This document shows positions 37,022 to 40,006 of a DNA stretch of 40,006 nucleotides, piece after piece; position 1 is the first letter of the stretch, and each line of letters begins with the position of its first letter. This DNA comes from Thiotrichaceae bacterium (GTDB taxonomy: Bacteria; Pseudomonadota; Gammaproteobacteria; Thiotrichales; Thiotrichaceae): contig WFRR01000018.1 of NCBI GenBank assembly GCA_015486375.1, forward strand, positions 1-40,006, written 5' to 3'. Below the pieces are notes generated by a model that was not told the origin of the DNA, searched no databases, and was given only the letters and a program-made list of their open reading frames with translations. The translations under genes and the position numbers were made by a program.

Positions 37022-39531
37022 TGAATCCTATCAAAGCAGCACAATACTTTTATAATAAACAATTACGTCAAGATAGCTTGAGACTCCGATTACATAATTT
37101 AGGCCTATATAACTTAAAAAATGATTTAAAAGGGCATCGTGATAATTTACGTGAAATAATTTTTAATTCAAAGAAAAGGAATTTTAAATCTTTGGCAAAA
37201 TCATTACTGCGCTTACCGATTGTTATCGTCGAACTATTAATCTTGGGAGTCTTATTTTGGTTAGAGTTTATTTTTAAAAGTTTGCCAAGATTCTTTTTCA
37301 GTTTACTACCCTATTCACTATCGGGCTGGATGAAATTTATTGTAATAATGGGTGTTATTACACTTGTTGTCTCTGCGAGTAGCTTATTTTTCTATCTATC
37401 TAAAGAACCTGATCCTAAAATATTACAAGACTATATTAAGCTACACCATTATCGAACCGCTGTTGCATTACGAGATCGACAAGGGCATCTAATTGGTGCA
37501 TTAGCGAGTCCCAATTCACCACCTGATCAATACTTTAGTCATGAACAACGTCAAGGAGCATTATATGTTGAGCATGTTCCTGATGTATTTTGGGATGTAT
37601 TGATTACTCGTGAAGATCGTGATTTAGACTTTAAGTATCAAAACACACATTTGATGGAGATTTTATTGGGACAACGCAACTCTTATAAAGGAATTAACTT
37701 TGCTGCTTTGTTTAAACGCCCCATTCAAAGTAAGCTCAAAGGTAATAATATAGCAGGTGGAAGTGCATTAATTAATTTAATTATCAAGAACTTATATGGG
37801 GTTCGTTATTTTAATGAACAATATTCATCTAATCATTTATGGTCTAAATTACAACGTAAAAAAGAAGAAATTAAAGGCGCAAGAAATTTGTTTCCTTACC
37901 TCGCAAAACATAATGGTTTAGAATTTAAACGTTGGATTGCAATGCACGCCCCCTTACTTTCAGCAGGGGATGATGTCTATGGTATTCGTTCGGCATCCGC
38001 CACTTTGTTTGGTAAACGTCCAAAAGAATTAAGTGCGGCAGAACAATCAATATTGGCGGCAGCATATCATCGAGGGGTACGTTTTCAACCATTATCCGCA
38101 GATGAACGTGAACCTTTACAACAAGCCCGTTTTAAGCGTTGGCAATTACTGATCAAGAAAGCGAAGAAAGGGGTTAGAAATGCTTATCAAACCTCTCAGC
38201 CTGAAAAGATGAATAGGATTTTGGCGGATTTGGAGCAAATGCAAACCCCTCAAATGCCTAAAGTACCGAGCAGTTTACAAAGCTTATTAAATGATCAAAC
38301 TTTCACACAAAGACAGAAATACGGTAATTTAAAACAGCGCACTGACTTATTAATCAGTAGCTTAAAGCCTCGTATTAGTCAGCGTTTAAAGCAAGAAAAT
38401 CAAAAATTAAATCGCTTAGACTCTTATCACCAAGTGATTACTGATATTAAAATTAGTTTACCTGTTGGAAAGAACTATCAGTTTAAAAAACAGTTAGATC
38501 AAACCTTTGCTCAAATAATGCGTTATTGCCCTCATTGCTATAGCAAGAATATTGGGCGACCTGTGAATACAGAAAGTAATGGGGCGTTGGTACGAATTGT
38601 CGTTGCTAATAGTAAAGGTGAAATTGTGCGCTATTATCGTCGAGGTTATGTCCAACGTCGTCCTATTGCCAGTATTAGTAAAATTCCTATTGCTGTTTTA
38701 TTGGCGAGTCATAACGTCAAAATAGCGCAAAAATTTTGTAATAAAGCTTATCAAGGCAGAAAAAATGCTTCAGGTTTATACCTTAAAGGGGTTCAAAATT
38801 GTAATACACCCAAAAAATCAGGGCATAGTTATACCTTTAAAGACAGTATGGCTCAATCTAAAAACTTACCTTTATTTTATGCACTAACAGAGTTAGAACA
38901 ATTTTCACTAGCGCAATTATCCAATCTTTATAAGGACTTTGGTTTAGATGATAGTGCAAGCCTAAGAGGTAATACCCCCACGATTAAACAGCTTGCATTT
39001 GAATTGGCATTCGGTTTAGCTGAAGCGACACCTGAACAAACGCATCGTATGATACAAACATTAACCCAACAGTTGTATCGCCCTACATTACGCGATCAGC
39101 CACATGTGATTCAATCATTACGCATTAGTAAATACCATGAAGATAGTAAGCAAGCCACGGTTCGCAAGCAATATCTAAAAAACCCTAATATGCTCTATTA
39201 TAATATTGCCGCTTATTTAAACAATGAGACAGTTAAGGAAACTTTAAGAAAGATATTTGTTTCCCCTGTAAAAGAGAGTAAAGGTACACTGCACAGCTTT
39301 AATAAAATTGCTAATGTGAATTTTTTATTAGCTAAATCAGGAACATCTGAAACACCATCAAGTAAAACAAGAGATAAATCGGCAATAGGCAGTTTTGAAA
39401 TTCATGGCAATATTTATACCTTCTCTATTTTTATTGGTACGGATGATTTAGAACAAGGTTTAGGTTCTCGTGTCACACATCAACGACTGATTACACCCAT
39501 TATGAAAACCATTGTGAAAAGCTTACTTTAA
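37021..39531 (+). CDS. Divergent class A penicillin-binding protein (GT51-like plus transpeptidase)
   Basis: The 836-residue protein has a soluble basic N-terminus, two hydrophobic segments (about 63-85, 104-125), a GT51-like domain (about 180-385), a helical linker and a transpeptidase domain (about 520-836). The transpeptidase motifs are complete: SISK (551-554), SKN (613-615), KSGT (772-775). In the glycosyltransferase part the glutamate of EDR (E198), GGS (246-248), IIKN (254-257), RKKEE (279-283) and the YGIRSASATLFGKRPKELSAAEQ block are kept, but the usual TITQQ reads ALINL and the ExYLN block is lost. Four cysteines lie in the outer part: CPHC (503-506), C573, C594. The ATG at 37021 overlaps the stop of the preceding gene. 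It could be a working bifunctional synthase or one with only transpeptidase activity. Confidence 0.85.
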   Translation: MNPIKAAQYFYNKQLRQDSLRLRLHNLGLYNLKNDLKGHRDNLREIIFNSKKRNFKSLAKSLLRLPIVIVELLILGVLFWLEFIFKSLPRFFFSLLPYSLSGWMKFIVIMGVITLVVSASSLFFYLSKEPDPKILQDYIKLHHYRTAVALRDRQGHLIGALASPNSPPDQYFSHEQRQGALYVEHVPDVFWDVLITREDRDLDFKYQNTHLMEILLGQRNSYKGINFAALFKRPIQSKLKGNNIAGGSALINLIIKNLYGVRYFNEQYSSNHLWSKLQRKKEEIKGARNLFPYLAKHNGLEFKRWIAMHAPLLSAGDDVYGIRSASATLFGKRPKELSAAEQSILAAAYHRGVRFQPLSADEREPLQQARFKRWQLLIKKAKKGVRNAYQTSQPEKMNRILADLEQMQTPQMPKVPSSLQSLLNDQTFTQRQKYGNLKQRTDLLISSLKPRISQRLKQENQKLNRLDSYHQVITDIKISLPVGKNYQFKKQLDQTFAQIMRYCPHCYSKNIGRPVNTESNGALVRIVVANSKGEIVRYYRRGYVQRRPIASISKIPIAVLLASHNVKIAQKFCNKAYQGRKNASGLYLKGVQNCNTPKKSGHSYTFKDSMAQSKNLPLFYALTELEQFSLAQLSNLYKDFGLDDSASLRGNTPTIKQLAFELAFGLAEATPEQTHRMIQTLTQQLYRPTLRDQPHVIQSLRISKYHEDSKQATVRKQYLKNPNMLYYNIAAYLNNETVKETLRKIFVSPVKESKGTLHSFNKIANVNFLLAKSGTSETPSSKTRDKSAIGSFEIHGNIYTFSIFIGTDDLEQGLGSRVTHQRLITPIMKTIVKSLL

Positions 39532-39781
39532 TACTGGCTTGATGGTGTAAATGACTTTGATAGCGTTCGTATTTCAGCCGTTCGGGATCGTGCATCTTTA
39601 AATAATCCAATTCTTGTTTCGCTTTTTCCAAGCCTTTGGCTTTAAAATTGTCTTTAATTTCTTCATTTTTAAGAAAGTAAATCCATTCATCAAGACTATC
39701 TTTAGCAATATCATCAAAGTCTTTAACTTTGATTAAATAATATTCAGGGTATAGGGTGCAATTTTTTGTTTTAACTGTCAA
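39500..39781 (-). pseudogene. C-terminal remnant of an Rpn/PD-(D/E)XK nuclease-transposase gene
   Basis: The frame holds a well-known tail of Rpn-family recombination-promoting nucleases/putative transposases: LYPEYYLIKVKDFDDIAKDSL, then LDEWIYFLKNEEIKDNFKAKG and LEKAKQELDYLKMHDPERLKYERY. The catalytic N-terminal half is missing: the match stops at the 26-bp repeat (39757-39782). The other end is also cut, since after HHQASI the frame runs into the end of the PBP gene (positions below 39532) and reads unrelated residues. It is a remnant, not a working gene. Confidence 0.8.
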
Positions 39782-39782
39782 G
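39757..39782. repeat. 26-bp repeat, copy 2
   Basis: Identical over 26 bases and in the same direction as 35214-35239. It marks the exact place where similarity of the Rpn remnant to its family ends, so it looks like a junction left by insertion or recombination. On both sides the sequence differs from copy 1. Confidence 0.8.
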
Positions 39783-39806
39783 TAGCTGACTGTCTTTTAA
39801 TGCCTG

Positions 39807-40006
39807 TCACTCTCTTTCTACGGTTAAAATTTCTTTTACCTTATCCACCTCGACCTCTGAAATCGCTGCTATCTCTTGTGCATTAAAGCCTTTTTCCGCC
39901 AATCTTAAAATAATTTTGCGTTTTTCTTCCTGTAATTGTAATCGACTACTCTCTTTTTCTTGTTCTATACCTTGCTCTATACCTTGCTCTATTCCCTGTT
40001 CTATAC
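39807..40006 (-). CDS. C-terminal part of an Rpn/DUF2887-like nuclease-family protein (partial)
   Basis: A minus-strand frame runs off the right edge and stops with TGA at 39807-39809. The visible 65 residues start with four units of the tetrapeptide IEQG (the last IEQE), coded by 12-base repeats at 39960-40004. Then comes a charged helix (KESSRLQLQEEKRKIILRLA) and a small helix-turn-helix-like end, EKGFNAQEIAAISEVEVDKV. Such tails with (G)IEQG repeats are common at the C-terminus of Rpn-type and DUF2887/DUF4351 proteins. It may be an intact gene of this type; its body lies outside the window. Confidence 0.75.
   Translation of the reverse strand, partial: IEQGIEQGIEQGIEQEKESSRLQLQEEKRKIILRLAEKGFNAQEIAAISEVEVDKVKEILTVERE

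Overview
The window is a chromosomal segment of a gammaproteobacterium with a fairly low GC content. The division and cell wall (dcw) cluster has the gammaproteobacterial order, MurE has the DNPR motif of the meso-diaminopimelate type, and lpxC marks a lipid A outer membrane. The genes lppC/lpoA, yraN and a diaA-like gene stand together as in gammaproteobacteria, and DciA (DUF721) replaces a DnaC-type loader. Rpn-type nuclease remnants and many small hairpins fit a Thiotrichales-like sulfur bacterium, but that placement is only an inference.

Layout. (1) 1-2390 is an AT-rich accessory stretch. It holds a cluster of tiny palindromes, the broken remains of an AAA ATPase/TOPRIM (OLD-like) gene, a broken SRPBCC gene and an unrecognised small lipoprotein. 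(2) 2388-7613 holds secA, an M23 peptidase and lpxC on the minus strand, with dciA on the plus strand between the peptidase and lpxC. (3) 7790-24420 is the dcw cluster on the minus strand, transcribed rsmH-ftsL-ftsI-murE-murF-mraY-murD-ftsW-murG-murC-ddl-ftsQ-ftsA-ftsZ. It is tightly packed, with ATGA or TAATG overlaps at several joints. mraZ and murB are absent from their usual places. (4) 24635-26869 holds the RNase P RNA, rpsT (TTG start), mobA and fabI, all minus. (5) 27046-35127 is a housekeeping mix: a DUF2058 gene, rsmI, lpoA-yraN-diaA-like-argA (plus), thiS-pdxH (minus), an HPP-family membrane protein (plus) and mtnP (minus, with a short upstream coupled ORF). (6) 35456-39531 is a two-gene module: a four-helix membrane protein with a large periplasmic coiled-coil domain and an unusual GPR motif, translationally coupled to a highly divergent class A penicillin-binding protein. 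(7) 39532-40006 holds remnants of Rpn/PD-(D/E)XK nuclease genes, with a 26-bp repeat that is also found upstream of mtnP.

Most genes serve envelope growth: precursor synthesis (murC-G, mraY, ddl), septal synthesis and its scaffold (ftsW, ftsI, ftsL, ftsQ, ftsA, ftsZ), lipid A (lpxC), fatty acids (fabI), export (secA), a wall hydrolase or its regulator (M23) and a PBP1a activator (lpoA). The least familiar part is the module at 35456-39531, where a divergent GT51 plus transpeptidase protein comes with a partner that I cannot assign to a family.
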